A stretch of DNA of 63,458 nt from Bacteroidales bacterium. Its GTDB lineage: Bacteria > Bacteroidota > Bacteroidia > Bacteroidales > UBA3824. The DNA lies in the NCBI GenBank assembly GCA_024413595.1, contig JAKSUC010000014.1, forward strand, positions 1-63,458, written 5' to 3'. A model generated the notes under the pieces. The model was not told the DNA's origin. It saw only the letters and a program-made list of their open reading frames with translations, and did no database searches. Positions 26,586 to 36,132 of this stretch are shown here, piece after piece (position 1 is the stretch's first letter; the number at the start of each line of letters is the position of its first letter). The translations under genes were made by a program, and so were the position numbers.

Positions 26586-28748
26586 TTAAAAACTTCCACC
26601 AGAATGTCCTCGTCCTGAACTTCCAGAGCTTGAATGATATCCACCTCCACCACTTGAACTTGTATGTGGAGGACTATATGTTTTGGTTGTATTGCTACTT
26701 AGTAAATTTGTTGTTTTTAATGTGAGTTTATGATTTTTTTGATAATTGAATGCAGTGTTGGCATTTTTTACTAAAATGTATTCTTTGCGTTTGTTATTCA
26801 TTGCAATATATCCAAATATCAAACTTATTATTAAAAATTTCCAAAATGGGAATGAAATTATATCTTTCCATTGATAATCTATATGTTCTATTAAATATAT
26901 TATTTCTTCGTAATATTGCTTTTGTTTAAAAAGTACTAAATATTCAGTAAAATCGTTTTCTAAATCATATACTAAATTGCCTTTTAATGGTCTACCTCTA
27001 TCAATTAATACGGTTTTTCCGTTTTGAATGTCAAGCAAAACCATTACACAATCTTTTTTAAAATTATTATTATTATAAAAATTAGCAATGTAATTCTCTG
27101 CTTGTCTACCATATTGATTTTTAAAATGATAGTTTTCGTTTGTGGTTACAATTGCTAAATCTATACCTGAATTGTTTATAAATTCTTTGCATCGTTTTTC
27201 TATTTCTTGTTCTTGTTCTTCAGTTAAAATATTTGCAAAGTCATAAATTTTATATGAAGTGTCAACTATTGGTGTTAGTTTTTTGTTATTATTAGCAATT
27301 TCTATTATGTCGATTTTTGATGGAGAAATGGTTAATTCGCTTATTTGATTTGTATTTAATAGATGTTTATATTCATTTTTATTTTTTAAATTCATGTTAT
27401 TGTTAATTTCATTATATAAACATTCTATAGTTAGACTTATTTCTTTATATCTATCATTTGCAATATAAACATTCCATAAATCAGTATTTGACATTACATC
27501 TGACATTGCCATTAATCCCATTCCTAAAATTTTGATTTTGTATGAGTAATGATCAAAAATGCAAATGAATCCAGAATGTAAACTGTCTAACCCAAAATCG
27601 TTGTAGTCATAAAAGTTCATAGCGTATGACTCTAAAGGCGAAAAATTGTCGATAGGCTCTGTTTTTAGTTCGTTTACCGAAACATAAACAAAATCAATAT
27701 TTGTTTTTGTAATAAAAGAGTCGATTTTTTGTTTAAGTTCAGCTTTTTGTTCGTCGGTAAATAATTTAGCAAAATCATATATTTTTTCTTTTGGGTCAAC
27801 GTATGGTGTATTCATAATATGAAATTTAGGTTCGTGTTTTAAATCTCGAACAAAATTTTCATAATATCCAAAATCTTTGTGATTATATAAATTATCATTA
27901 GTTCGTTGAGCTAAAATATGTTCGTAATAATTTGGCATTGGTGGAATATAGTCATTTTCAACTTGTTTTATAAACCAATAAATTTCATCAAAATATTTTT
28001 GATTATCAAATAAAGGACGCATATTTGAACCATAATAATTAAGTTTATTTCCCATAAAATCATAAGAATAGGGGATACCTACGTCGAAAATAGAGTTTCT
28101 GTTGTTTGCAATGTCTATTGCAAGCATCACTCCGTCAAGTCCAAAATTATTATAATCATAAAAATCTTGAATGTATGCTTCGGTTTTGTTCCAACCGTTA
28201 GTTGTAGGTTTTTCGTAGTTTTGGTTTAAAATAACAACTGCTATATCTAGTTTCGTTTTTGCAATAAAAGTATCGCAAACCATTTGTAAATAAATACGTT
28301 GTTGAGTAGATAATTTATTTGCAAAATCATAAATTTTGTATTTTGTATCTACGTAAGGTGTTGTTAATATTGAATTAGTATTGTTTGTTGAAACAACATT
28401 TGTATTTACTTTTAAATCAGTTTCGGTTCGTTGTCCAATAATATAATTAAACGACGAGTCGATGTTGTGATTTATTACCAAATTTTCTAATGTGTCTATT
28501 TCTATGTTATTATTAACAAATTGATTTTGAACAATATTTATGCTATCAGAATTTTCATTCATATTGCCAAAATTTTCAAGATATTGATAATAGCTATTTT
28601 TATATGTTTGATATTGATTTGTGTCTTGTTGAGAAGTGTTTTCTTCATCATCGAATATTGCTACAATAATACATAATAATAAGAAAGCTCCTATTAAAGA
28701 AAGGCAGCCACAACCAATTTTTTTACCTATACTATTATTTTCTGCCAT
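26586..28748 (-). CDS. Membrane protein with three tandem TPM domains and Gly/Ser tail
   Basis: This 720-aa protein has an N-terminal membrane segment (IGCGCLSLIGAFLLLCIIVAIF), then three successive copies of a TPM (DUF477) domain, each opening with TPxVDxxxKIYDFA and LT-EQ, and containing NFYDYNDFGLDxxxxx. A second membrane segment (FWKFLIISLIFGYIAM) precedes a C-terminal tail GGGGYHSSSGSSGRGHSGGS, the glycine-rich end common in TPM proteins. TPM proteins act in envelope processes, for example photosystem repair phosphatases in plants; the bacterial role is unclear. The frame runs on to 28841 inside the upstream gene, but MAENNSIGKK at 28748 is the natural start, 11 nt after the zinc-ribbon gene stop. 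Confidence 0.8.
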   Translation of the reverse strand: MAENNSIGKKIGCGCLSLIGAFLLLCIIVAIFDDEENTSQQDTNQYQTYKNSYYQYLENFGNMNENSDSINIVQNQFVNNNIEIDTLENLVINHNIDSSFNYIIGQRTETDLKVNTNVVSTNNTNSILTTPYVDTKYKIYDFANKLSTQQRIYLQMVCDTFIAKTKLDIAVVILNQNYEKPTTNGWNKTEAYIQDFYDYNNFGLDGVMLAIDIANNRNSIFDVGIPYSYDFMGNKLNYYGSNMRPLFDNQKYFDEIYWFIKQVENDYIPPMPNYYEHILAQRTNDNLYNHKDFGYYENFVRDLKHEPKFHIMNTPYVDPKEKIYDFAKLFTDEQKAELKQKIDSFITKTNIDFVYVSVNELKTEPIDNFSPLESYAMNFYDYNDFGLDSLHSGFICIFDHYSYKIKILGMGLMAMSDVMSNTDLWNVYIANDRYKEISLTIECLYNEINNNMNLKNKNEYKHLLNTNQISELTISPSKIDIIEIANNNKKLTPIVDTSYKIYDFANILTEEQEQEIEKRCKEFINNSGIDLAIVTTNENYHFKNQYGRQAENYIANFYNNNNFKKDCVMVLLDIQNGKTVLIDRGRPLKGNLVYDLENDFTEYLVLFKQKQYYEEIIYLIEHIDYQWKDIISFPFWKFLIISLIFGYIAMNNKRKEYILVKNANTAFNYQKNHKLTLKTTNLLSSNTTKTYSPPHTSSSGGGGYHSSSGSSGRGHSGGSF

Positions 28749-28759
28749 AATAATTATTT

Positions 28760-29896
28760 TTAAATTGCAAATATTAATTCGTAAATAAGGGTTAAAATAC
28801 CAAAACAACAAGCTAACATTATTAAAGTATAAATAATACATTTATTTTTCGAAACAGGAATGTCTCCAATAATTTTACCAGTTTGACCATTCATAGCAAA
28901 CGTATATGTTTTATTTTCAATAATTGTGTTTAGCATCCATACTGGTAAAAGAGCATATTCTGGCTCGTTTTGTAATTCTGTATTAAAACTTTTATTAATA
29001 TCAAAAGTAACATTTGATGAATGGATTGTTTGCATAAGAGTATTTGTTAGAGAATTTTCCATACGAAATTTTGCGCGAGGTTCGTCTTGTTGTGATTTAA
29101 CATCATATTTTTCAGCTAAAAATCCTGAAAGATATGAATAATTAAAGGGTTTTAATTTATCAAATTCAAAAGGTTCGATAGAATCCATTAAATCGTCGGC
29201 AAATTTTATAGAGGCATCTGTTGGTAATTTTTCAAAGGTAGAATATCCTTCACGAACTTCTTTATAAATATCAATTTTTTTATAAATATAATCTCCAGAC
29301 CTCCAAGATGTTGTTTGCTTTGTTTTGCAATCTATATGTCCTGTAGATTTTCCTGAATATAACCAAAATGGAATGTAAACACCTGTAATTTTTTGTATGT
29401 TAGATTCTTTTCCAAATTCGTTTGGTGCTAAAAATTTGCCTTTTCTAATTATGTTGTAGGCTTTTATAGCATCTTCTTTTGTTTTTGAAAATGGAATAAT
29501 GTATTTTGGACGGAATTCTCCTTCAAGTCTTGATTTTAAAATTGCAGTGCTTCCGCAATAAACACAAAACGTGGAAGATGTGTTTGGATCAGTAACCATT
29601 TCTGCTCCACAATTTTTGCAATGATAAAGCGAAAGATTAGGGTTTTCTTCTAGCGAATTTTGTTGATTAAATTTAGGAATTTGTTGTTTTATTTCAGGTA
29701 TTTGTTCTTGATTTTCGAAGTTTTTATATTCAGATTTATTGATATCAACGTCACTATCAGAATGTTTTTCTGTAATTTGGTTGATTTCAGTATCCGAAAA
29801 TGAAGAACCACAAAAATCACATTTAAACATACCACTTCCCACGTCGAATTTTAACGACGTGCCACACATCGGACATTTTAAATTGGTTGTATCCAT
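28760..29896 (-). CDS. Zinc-ribbon membrane protein, operon partner of the TPM protein
   Basis: This 378-aa protein starts with a TFIIB-like zinc ribbon (CPMCG...CDFCG, about 9-31) and has a second ribbon CKNCGAEM...CVYCG (about 80-100). The middle part (YIIPFSKTKEDAIKAY, VYIPFWLYSGKSTGHI, LLPVWMLNTIIENKTYTFAMNGQTG) matches uncharacterised proteins that accompany TPM proteins. Two hydrophobic stretches at the C terminus (IIYTLIMLACCFGILTLIYEL) anchor it in the membrane. It lies just upstream of the TPM gene and is cotranscribed with it. The function is unknown; the pair probably forms a membrane assembly or quality-control unit. Confidence 0.8.
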   Translation of the reverse strand: MDTTNLKCPMCGTSLKFDVGSGMFKCDFCGSSFSDTEINQITEKHSDSDVDINKSEYKNFENQEQIPEIKQQIPKFNQQNSLEENPNLSLYHCKNCGAEMVTDPNTSSTFCVYCGSTAILKSRLEGEFRPKYIIPFSKTKEDAIKAYNIIRKGKFLAPNEFGKESNIQKITGVYIPFWLYSGKSTGHIDCKTKQTTSWRSGDYIYKKIDIYKEVREGYSTFEKLPTDASIKFADDLMDSIEPFEFDKLKPFNYSYLSGFLAEKYDVKSQQDEPRAKFRMENSLTNTLMQTIHSSNVTFDINKSFNTELQNEPEYALLPVWMLNTIIENKTYTFAMNGQTGKIIGDIPVSKNKCIIYTLIMLACCFGILTLIYELIFAI

Positions 29897-29963
29897 GTTT
29901 TATAATTAGCTAATTTTTTATTGACTTTTTTATACGTATTTCGAGTGGTAAAGATATAAAAAA

Positions 29964-30000
29964 ACAGGACAATTATAAATTGTCCTGTTGATTTTTATTC
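29964..30000 (-). terminator. Terminator upstream of the zinc-ribbon operon, serving the TonB-type gene region
   Basis: ACAGGACAATT pairs perfectly with AATTGTCCTGT around a 2-nt to 4-nt loop, flanked by T runs on the minus strand. It ends the minus-strand transcript of the outer-membrane protein gene (stop at 30024). Confidence 0.8.
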
Positions 30001-30023
30001 AAAATTTAATGTATCAATTTTCT

Positions 30024-32387
30024 TTACTTATTCATTCTGTTCATAGCGTCGTCACCAGCACCTGTTCCTTTATATTTTGATTGTGCAGTGTTGAATTTGT
30101 ATCGAATTGACAATTTTATACGACTGCAAAAATCTTCAGTTCTTTGTGTTAATTGATAATATCCACAATCAAGATCTATTATTTGTACTTTGTTTCCTGT
30201 TACGTCAGCCCATGACAAACGTATTGTTAAATTGTCGTTTAAGAAACTTTTTTGAACTACTAAATCTAATGAATTCATACCTTCTGATAGATAAAAGTTT
30301 TGTGTATTTCCTTTTGAAATTAAACTGTAATTAGCTTCAATTTGCCATGAACCTTTAAATCTTAAAGCATTGTTTAAATTTGCAATAAAAATTGGTTTGT
30401 TAAATTCAACGTTTCTATATCCTTTTGTTTCGCGATAATCTTCTACGTCAAGTTTAAACCATTGTTTTTGAATTCCTGCCGACCAATTTGGTGTGTAACA
30501 TCCAAAGGTTGGATTGGCTGATAAATATATTATTCCTGAATTTATATTTTTATCAAAGTTTATGTTTTTTAACAAGATAACTCCTTCATGATCTGTGGTA
30601 TTCATTACATTATCGTATAAGAAAGACCATTGGGTGGTTGCATTTTTTTGAACATTATACGATGCGTATAAGTTGAAAACATTATAATGTAAATTTAAAC
30701 TTAAATCTTGACTTATTGTATTTTTTAGTTTTGAATTTCCTGATTGATAAGAATAGTGATTAATGTATGTAACAGCGTCATTTAAAGCCCAATAGCTTGG
30801 ACGTTGTGTTTTGGCTGAGTAAGACAATGACAATTGAATTTTGCCAATTTGTGAACTTAAAGCAAATGATGGGAATACATTATTATCATTGTATTTTGTG
30901 TCATCACTAAATAATTGATCATCAAAATTATATTTTGTATATTCGTATCTTAAACCCAAACTACCTTGAAGATATTGATTTAGACCAAATCCATATTCTG
31001 CGAATATTGCTGTTGTGTTTTCGTTAACATCTGATTTTGAATTTGATATTGATGATACAGATGTAATATATTCGTTTAATCGATCCACTTTTGTTAATTC
31101 GCTTCCAAATTTAAATTGTCCTTTCCAAATAGGATAACTTAGAACTAATTTTGTGGCGTATATGCTATTTTTTATGTCAGTTGAAGAATTTACATCTTCG
31201 TTGTCATTTGAACTAACTTCGGTACCTTCAGTTTTATCTTCAGTTTTTGATTGATAAATACTTCCGTTTAAATCTATATTTAATTTTCCTACAGTTCCGT
31301 TGTAATAAGCATTTGCATTGTATGAGTATAAATAATCGGTTGGAGTGGTAGAGTTTGTTGATAATTGATTTTCAATAATATCGTTTACTTTTAATTGTGT
31401 ATTGAATATAAAATCTGAAATATCTTTTTTCTGATCGTTGTATTCTCCACGAAAACCAAATGAATGATTTTGATTTACTTGATAATTTGTACCAAATTTA
31501 TATTTAAAACCGTAACCATTCCAAGCGTTAATACAATTAGACTCTTGGTTATAAATTTTGTTAGTGTATGTGGTTTGATTTGGCGAAGAATATTGATAAC
31601 TATCCCAAGTCCAAGCGTCAACACCACCAAAAATATCAAAATTGTTGTGTCGATAATTTAAATTAAAACATCCTCCAGGATTGCTTAAACCGTGATTTAT
31701 TTCTTGATCTTGATGAATTTCTGTATCAAATCCAAAACCATCTCCTTGACGACGTTTTGTTTTGATTTTTACTACTGAAGAAATATTTGCTGGATATTCT
31801 GCACCAGGATTTAATATAACTTCGATGCTTACAATTTCGTCGCTAAGAATATATTTAAGTTCATCGTTATCATGAATTTGGCGTCCGTTTACATAATATG
31901 TAGGTGAGCCTTTGCCAATCACTTCTAGTCCATCTTTCCCTTTAATAATACCTGGTACTTTTGACAATACTTCTTGACAAGTTCCTGATTTTTCTAAAAC
32001 TGTTCCTTCAATTGAAGTTATCATTGACGAACCTTGAAGTTTTGTTTTTGGCATTTGTGCTTTAATTACCACTTCGCTTAGTTCTGTATTTTCTTCAGGA
32101 AGAATTATGTTGTTAAGATTATCAGTATTTGGATTTAGGAAAATGGTTTTGTAGCCGATATAAGAAATTTTTAAAATGTCGGCTTGTTTATCGCAATTAA
32201 CATTAAAATTACCATTTTCGTCAGAGATTGTTCCACAAACAAAACTTGAGTCTGGTAAACTTTGTAAAACAACGTTTGCGTATGGAATAGGTTCATTGTT
32301 TGAGTCAACAATATTTCCATTGTAATTTTGTGCGTTTAAGCCAATTGAACTTAAAGCGATTAAATTGATTAAAATTAATTTTTTCAT
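30024..32387 (-). CDS. TonB-dependent-receptor-like outer-membrane beta-barrel protein
   Basis: This 787-aa protein has a signal peptide (MKKLILINLIALSSIGLNAQ), a carboxypeptidase-regulatory-like domain (YNGNIVDSNNEPIPYANVVL onward, to about 100), a plug-like region (TSIEGTVLEKSGTCQEVLSKVPGI, YYVNGR at 115-190), and a long beta-barrel with alternating aromatic strands to the end. It is the outer-membrane beta-barrel family (OMP_b-brl_3) often found alone in Bacteroidota. Its C terminus RMNK lacks a terminal Phe. No SusD partner, sigma or anti-sigma gene is adjacent, so the substrate is unknown. It is a single-gene unit. Confidence 0.88.
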   Translation of the reverse strand: MKKLILINLIALSSIGLNAQNYNGNIVDSNNEPIPYANVVLQSLPDSSFVCGTISDENGNFNVNCDKQADILKISYIGYKTIFLNPNTDNLNNIILPEENTELSEVVIKAQMPKTKLQGSSMITSIEGTVLEKSGTCQEVLSKVPGIIKGKDGLEVIGKGSPTYYVNGRQIHDNDELKYILSDEIVSIEVILNPGAEYPANISSVVKIKTKRRQGDGFGFDTEIHQDQEINHGLSNPGGCFNLNYRHNNFDIFGGVDAWTWDSYQYSSPNQTTYTNKIYNQESNCINAWNGYGFKYKFGTNYQVNQNHSFGFRGEYNDQKKDISDFIFNTQLKVNDIIENQLSTNSTTPTDYLYSYNANAYYNGTVGKLNIDLNGSIYQSKTEDKTEGTEVSSNDNEDVNSSTDIKNSIYATKLVLSYPIWKGQFKFGSELTKVDRLNEYITSVSSISNSKSDVNENTTAIFAEYGFGLNQYLQGSLGLRYEYTKYNFDDQLFSDDTKYNDNNVFPSFALSSQIGKIQLSLSYSAKTQRPSYWALNDAVTYINHYSYQSGNSKLKNTISQDLSLNLHYNVFNLYASYNVQKNATTQWSFLYDNVMNTTDHEGVILLKNINFDKNINSGIIYLSANPTFGCYTPNWSAGIQKQWFKLDVEDYRETKGYRNVEFNKPIFIANLNNALRFKGSWQIEANYSLISKGNTQNFYLSEGMNSLDLVVQKSFLNDNLTIRLSWADVTGNKVQIIDLDCGYYQLTQRTEDFCSRIKLSIRYKFNTAQSKYKGTGAGDDAMNRMNK

Positions 32388-32926
32388 TTTATGAATGTTT
32401 TAAAGTTTTTTACACTCGAAAAAAAACACTCGATGTGCCAAAAAATGTAATTAATTATTAATCAATAGTTTTAATATTTTCTTAAAATGTAAATGTGTAA
32501 ATTTTTTTTACAAAATGGTGTAAAAGAAGTTTACATGTTTGTAAAAAAGTGGGAGAGAAGGTAGTAAAAAATTGATATTTTTTTTATTTAATTCCAGAAA
32601 TGTCAATTTTGTAATATTGTGGTAACTTTACTTCTCTGTCAAGAATATTAATATATAAATTATTAATCATTTTTAATTACACAGCCGAGATACAACATTT
32701 TGTCAGTTTTTCCAAAATATTGATATTTAACTACAAAATTTATGGTTTGTTAAAATTTTTTATCTCATAATTTTTATAAAATTTGTCCCAAAATTCCCCC
32801 GTTGTTCGTCCCAAATTCTGCATTTTGTCCCATTTGAGGGCATTTTTTTGTTGAATATCCCATATATTTTTTTTCTAAAAAATGATGCTGTTTCTTTGCG
32901 TCATAAAATTTTTAAAGAACGAATAA
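32388..32926. other. Long intergenic region between outer-membrane protein and TauE-like gene
   Basis: About 540 nt without an ORF. It holds the promoter regions of both divergent genes. Near the + strand gene, three GTCCCA motifs are visible (separate entry). The TTTACA/TGTAAA-rich stretch around 32490-32550 contains several TGTAAA words in both orientations, possibly a binding site for a regulator. No strong hairpin was seen. Confidence 0.5.
32785..32832 (+). promoter_or_regulatory. Three spaced GTCCCA motifs
   Basis: TTTGTCCCAAAA, TTCGTCCCAAAT and TTTGTCCCATTT place GTCCCA at 32785, 32808 and 32827, spaced 23 and 19 nt, about 95-140 nt before the ATG at 32927. Regular spacing on one face of the helix suggests an operator for the following redox gene cluster. 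Confidence 0.4.
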
Positions 32927-33526
32927 ATGTTTGAAGGATTATTTATCGGATTGAGTGTTGGAGCTTCGTGCCTCGCATCTTGTGGACCGCTAATTATGTC
33001 GGTAATTATGAAAAATTCATCGACAACAACCAAATCTTATGGTTACTTGGGTAAATTTATGTGTGGAAGATTGATTGCTTATATTATTATAGCATTTTTA
33101 ATTAGTCTTTTGTGTCAGCATGAATTTATTTCAAAAGAATTTTTAGCTGTTTTGATGATGATTGTTGGATTTATGATGATTGCCAACGCTTTTTTCAAAA
33201 TGCCTTCTTATTGTGTAAAAGGCAATGGTTTTAAAACTTGGGTACGTAAACATTTTTCATGGGCTTATGTTAGTGTACTTGGTTTTGTATCAACACTTAA
33301 TGTATGTCCTCCAATAATTGCAGTAACAACAACTACTGCTTATTCAAGTTCAATGTTTGAGTCAATAGCCACATTTGCTTTTTTCTTTATTGGTTCATCG
33401 GTTTATATGTTGCCCTTGCCTCTTGTTTCGCTCGTTGCTGACAAAGAGGCATTAAAAACAATTGGAAAATTCTCTTCTATAATTGTAGGAGTAGTTTTTA
33501 TAATAAAAGCGATTTTAACATTTTGA
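32927..33526 (+). CDS. Membrane protein of the TauE/SafE or CcdA/DsbD-like type
   Basis: This 199-aa protein has about six membrane helices. It opens with GLSVGASCLASCGPLIMSVI and has NVCPPIIAVTTTTAY in its second half, giving two repeated half-motifs with Cys-Pro/Cys-Gly, like small CcdA/DsbD_2 or TauE/SafE transporters that carry electrons or sulfur compounds across the membrane. It heads a three-gene cluster with the iron-sulfur membrane protein at 33549 (22 nt gap) and the small anchored protein at 34681. A comparable neighbourhood (TauE-like, CcoG-like, small protein) occurs with cytochrome oxidase assembly genes, but no oxidase is present here. Confidence 0.75.
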   Translation: MFEGLFIGLSVGASCLASCGPLIMSVIMKNSSTTTKSYGYLGKFMCGRLIAYIIIAFLISLLCQHEFISKEFLAVLMMIVGFMMIANAFFKMPSYCVKGNGFKTWVRKHFSWAYVSVLGFVSTLNVCPPIIAVTTTTAYSSSMFESIATFAFFFIGSSVYMLPLPLVSLVADKEALKTIGKFSSIIVGVVFIIKAILTF

Positions 33527-33548
33527 TTAACTATAAATTCTAAAAAAT

Positions 33549-34673
33549 ATGAAAACAAATCTTTATTCAACAGGTAATAAATTGAGAAGCATTTTGCTAT
33601 CATTACCAATGGTTTTAATTTGTATGTTGATGTTAAGTAGAGGTCTCACAGGACAATTGACAGATACAATCAGTTATGTTGCAACTGTGATATTCTATTC
33701 ATTCTTTTTCTTTATGATGCTTTATAAAGGATCAATTGATAAATGGCGTGCAATAGCATTTGTTACTTCGGCAATATTTTTTGCAATTTCATTTATGCAC
33801 AATTTAATTGATTTACGAGGTTCTGTTACATATTCTGATGAGGAAGTTATGTCGTGTGAAATTCCATTTTGCCATATTGTAACCACAATGGTTTTAATTC
33901 CTATGGCAATAAAACAAACAATAATTTTTCCAGGAAGTATTGAGTCAGGATTTGCGTCTATTTCTTCGATGCTTGTAATAGTGTTTGGTTCTAGTATAAT
34001 TTTGGGACGCGGATTTTGTTCATGGGGATGTTTTTATGGTGGTTGGGACGATGGTTTTAGTCGTTTAACACGCAAACCATTTATAAAACGTGTAAATTTG
34101 GCTTATCGATGGTTTGCATTTGCAATGTTGATAGTTATGGCACTTTGGTCGGCATCTACTATGATGCCTGAATATTGTTCTTGGCTTTGTCCATTTAAAC
34201 TTGTAACAGAACGTGATGAAATTGTTGACACCGAAACACTTTTAAAAAATATAGTTATGATAATTATGTTTTTGGGCTTGGTTGTGGTATTACCATTGTT
34301 AACTAAAAAGAGAATTCAATGTGCAACATTTTGTCCAATGGGAGCATTTGAGTCGTTGTTTAATAAAATTAGTATTTTTCATGTTGTAAACAATGAAAGT
34401 AAATGTATCAAATGTGGAAAATGTCAAAATGTGTGTCCAATGCTTGCAATTAGCAAAGATAATAAACCGCTTATAAATTGTGCAAAATGTGGACGTTGTG
34501 TTGATGAATGTCCAACAGGAGCTATGCAATATCACATAAAAGGAACTCCTATTGGAAAACGTTTTACTGTTGCTCGTATATTGTTTCTTTATCCTGCATA
34601 TTCTCTTATGGTTACACTAATTGGTGGTAGTATGATGGATGCTATTAATCTTATTTTTAAATCTTTAATTTAA
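33549..34673 (+). CDS. Membrane-bound polyferredoxin (NapH/CcoG-like)
   Basis: This 374-aa protein has several membrane helices in the N-terminal half with the motif GRGFCSWGCFYGG, then CSWLCPFKL and ATFCPMGAF, which are the four-Cys clusters of NapH/NosR/CcoG-type electron carriers. A C-terminal double ferredoxin domain follows, CIKCGKCQNVCP and CAKCGRCVDECP, binding two 4Fe-4S clusters. It should pass electrons from the quinone pool or cytoplasm to a periplasmic acceptor. It is cotranscribed with the TauE-like gene. The terminal enzyme is not in the window. Confidence 0.85.
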   Translation: MKTNLYSTGNKLRSILLSLPMVLICMLMLSRGLTGQLTDTISYVATVIFYSFFFFMMLYKGSIDKWRAIAFVTSAIFFAISFMHNLIDLRGSVTYSDEEVMSCEIPFCHIVTTMVLIPMAIKQTIIFPGSIESGFASISSMLVIVFGSSIILGRGFCSWGCFYGGWDDGFSRLTRKPFIKRVNLAYRWFAFAMLIVMALWSASTMMPEYCSWLCPFKLVTERDEIVDTETLLKNIVMIIMFLGLVVVLPLLTKKRIQCATFCPMGAFESLFNKISIFHVVNNESKCIKCGKCQNVCPMLAISKDNKPLINCAKCGRCVDECPTGAMQYHIKGTPIGKRFTVARILFLYPAYSLMVTLIGGSMMDAINLIFKSLI

Positions 34674-34680
34674 TTAAACT

Positions 34681-35040
34681 ATGAAATACGTATCTTATAT
34701 TTTTGCAACATTTATGACAATTGCTATGTTGCTAATTTTTATTAATATGGAACAATGGATTAAAATTACTGTAAAATTGCCATTTATGAAAGTTGATCCT
34801 TGGTTGTCGGGAGGTGAAGTTGTTGATTCTGTTATTACAGATTCGTCGCGAATATATATACACGAAACTGCAAATCCAGGACTTTTTCCTGACAAAACCA
34901 AACAGATGGTTCAATATGATTTTTACGGTGTTGTTAATGACTCAATAATAGAAACAATTATTGATAAAAAACAAGATGACGTAATTAAAAGTAGTAAAAC
35001 TAAAGATCATCAAATAATTAGAGTTTATAGATTTATGTAA
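34681..35040 (+). CDS. Small membrane-anchored hypothetical protein
   Basis: This 119-aa protein starts with one membrane helix (YVSYIFATFMTIAMLLIFI, about 4-22), followed by about 95 residues predicted mostly extended on the outer side. I do not recognise it. It begins 7 nt after the polyferredoxin gene and is the last gene of that cluster, so it is likely an accessory of the same electron-transfer unit, in the position held by CcoH-like proteins elsewhere; no sequence similarity to CcoH is claimed. Confidence 0.65.
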   Translation: MKYVSYIFATFMTIAMLLIFINMEQWIKITVKLPFMKVDPWLSGGEVVDSVITDSSRIYIHETANPGLFPDKTKQMVQYDFYGVVNDSIIETIIDKKQDDVIKSSKTKDHQIIRVYRFM

Positions 35041-35049
35041 ATGTTATGA

Positions 35050-35092
35050 GAAGTAAGTAATTTTAATCGAAAAGATTTTAATTACTTACTAT
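35050..35092. terminator. Bidirectional terminator
   Basis: AGTAAGTAAT pairs with ATTACTTACT, with further TTTAATC/GATTTTA pairing inside, between convergent genes. A T run follows on the + strand and the stem overlaps the LytTR gene stop. Confidence 0.8.
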
Positions 35093-35946
35093 TTTTCAAG
35101 AAAAATTTTTACATATTGTCGAGATAGAGGTATTGTGTTAATTCCAATTTTCATAATAATTTTATAACCAGAAGTACTATTTCCATCAATTGTAAGAATA
35201 TTGTTGGTATTAACTAAATAAGCACGGTGACAACGTTTTATTTGTGTAAAATTCGACAATTGTTCTTCAATTGATGAAATTGTAGAACGTATATTAAAAT
35301 TTTTTTCAGTAGTAACTATATTACAATAGTTTTTTGCTGATTCAACATAAATTAAATCAGATATTTTAATAGAAATAGAGTCGTTTTTACCAGTTCCTTT
35401 TATAATAAAATCGTCTTTAATTTTAGAAACTTCATTTTTTATTTGCGAAATCTCGATTTTTTCTTCAATAATTTCTTCTTTATTTTCAATAATCTCTTCT
35501 TTTTTGTTTTTTTTCTCAGGTAATAGCAAACCTATACTAAAAATCATAATTGCAATAATAAAAGTTTGCCAAATAGCAGTCCAAACAGCTTGAAATGAGA
35601 ACGGAGCATTAAGTGTAATTATAAAACAAATAAGATTTCCAAAACTGATAATTGATACAATACTTAGCAAATATATAAAAAAACGTCCTCGTGTCCATTT
35701 TTTAGCATAAAAAAAGTCTTTGCAAAATAATGGTAAAATGTATGATGGCAAAACACAACCAATCCAAGTTACAAAAAAATATGGTATCATCAAAATATAA
35801 ATGTTTCCAGTATTTTGGTCAATTCCAAATGGTTGCATAATCACTAATATTAGATAGACTACAATTCCATAAATTGCACCTCCTAACCATAGATTTATAT
35901 CTCGAAATGGTATTTGATGGTTCCAAAAATTTTTAATAAAATCCAT
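35089..35946 (-). CDS. Membrane-bound LytTR-family transcriptional regulator
   Basis: This 285-aa protein has four membrane helices in its first 150 residues (for example GGAIYGIVVYLILVIM, FVTWIGCVLPSYIL), a charged coiled linker rich in EEII repeats (about 150-180), and a C-terminal LytTR DNA-binding domain (residues about 190-285: DLIYVESAKNYCNI, IKRCHRAYLVN, IPLSRQYVKIFLEK). Membrane-bound LytTR proteins without a receiver domain are common in Bacteroidota and sense an unknown signal. The target genes are not evident; the polyferredoxin cluster is convergent with it. Confidence 0.88.
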   Translation of the reverse strand: MDFIKNFWNHQIPFRDINLWLGGAIYGIVVYLILVIMQPFGIDQNTGNIYILMIPYFFVTWIGCVLPSYILPLFCKDFFYAKKWTRGRFFIYLLSIVSIISFGNLICFIITLNAPFSFQAVWTAIWQTFIIAIMIFSIGLLLPEKKNKKEEIIENKEEIIEEKIEISQIKNEVSKIKDDFIIKGTGKNDSISIKISDLIYVESAKNYCNIVTTEKNFNIRSTISSIEEQLSNFTQIKRCHRAYLVNTNNILTIDGNSTSGYKIIMKIGINTIPLSRQYVKIFLEK

Positions 35947-36070
35947 TTAATTATGTAATATATAGTGAGTTGTATTTTTTTTATTAATCGATTTGTTTAT
36001 CAATCAATAATTAAAATTGAAGAATTCGCAATTTTGTTTTGCAAATTTAGTTAATTTTTTTTGAAAGTAT

Positions 36071-36112
36071 AAAAAAAATACGGTTGACTCCAAAAGCCAA
36101 CCGTATTTTTTA
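36071..36112 (-). terminator. Terminator of the SPFH gene region
   Basis: AAATACGGTTG pairs with CAACCGTATTT, with A and T runs on both sides, 21 nt past the stop of the minus-strand gene. Confidence 0.85.
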
Positions 36113-36132
36113 ATAAGATTATATTTAAATAA

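Noticed and set aside
34732..34914. Minus-strand ORF inside the small membrane protein gene
   Set aside because: It is fully overlapped by the cotranscribed + strand gene and has no protein-like features.
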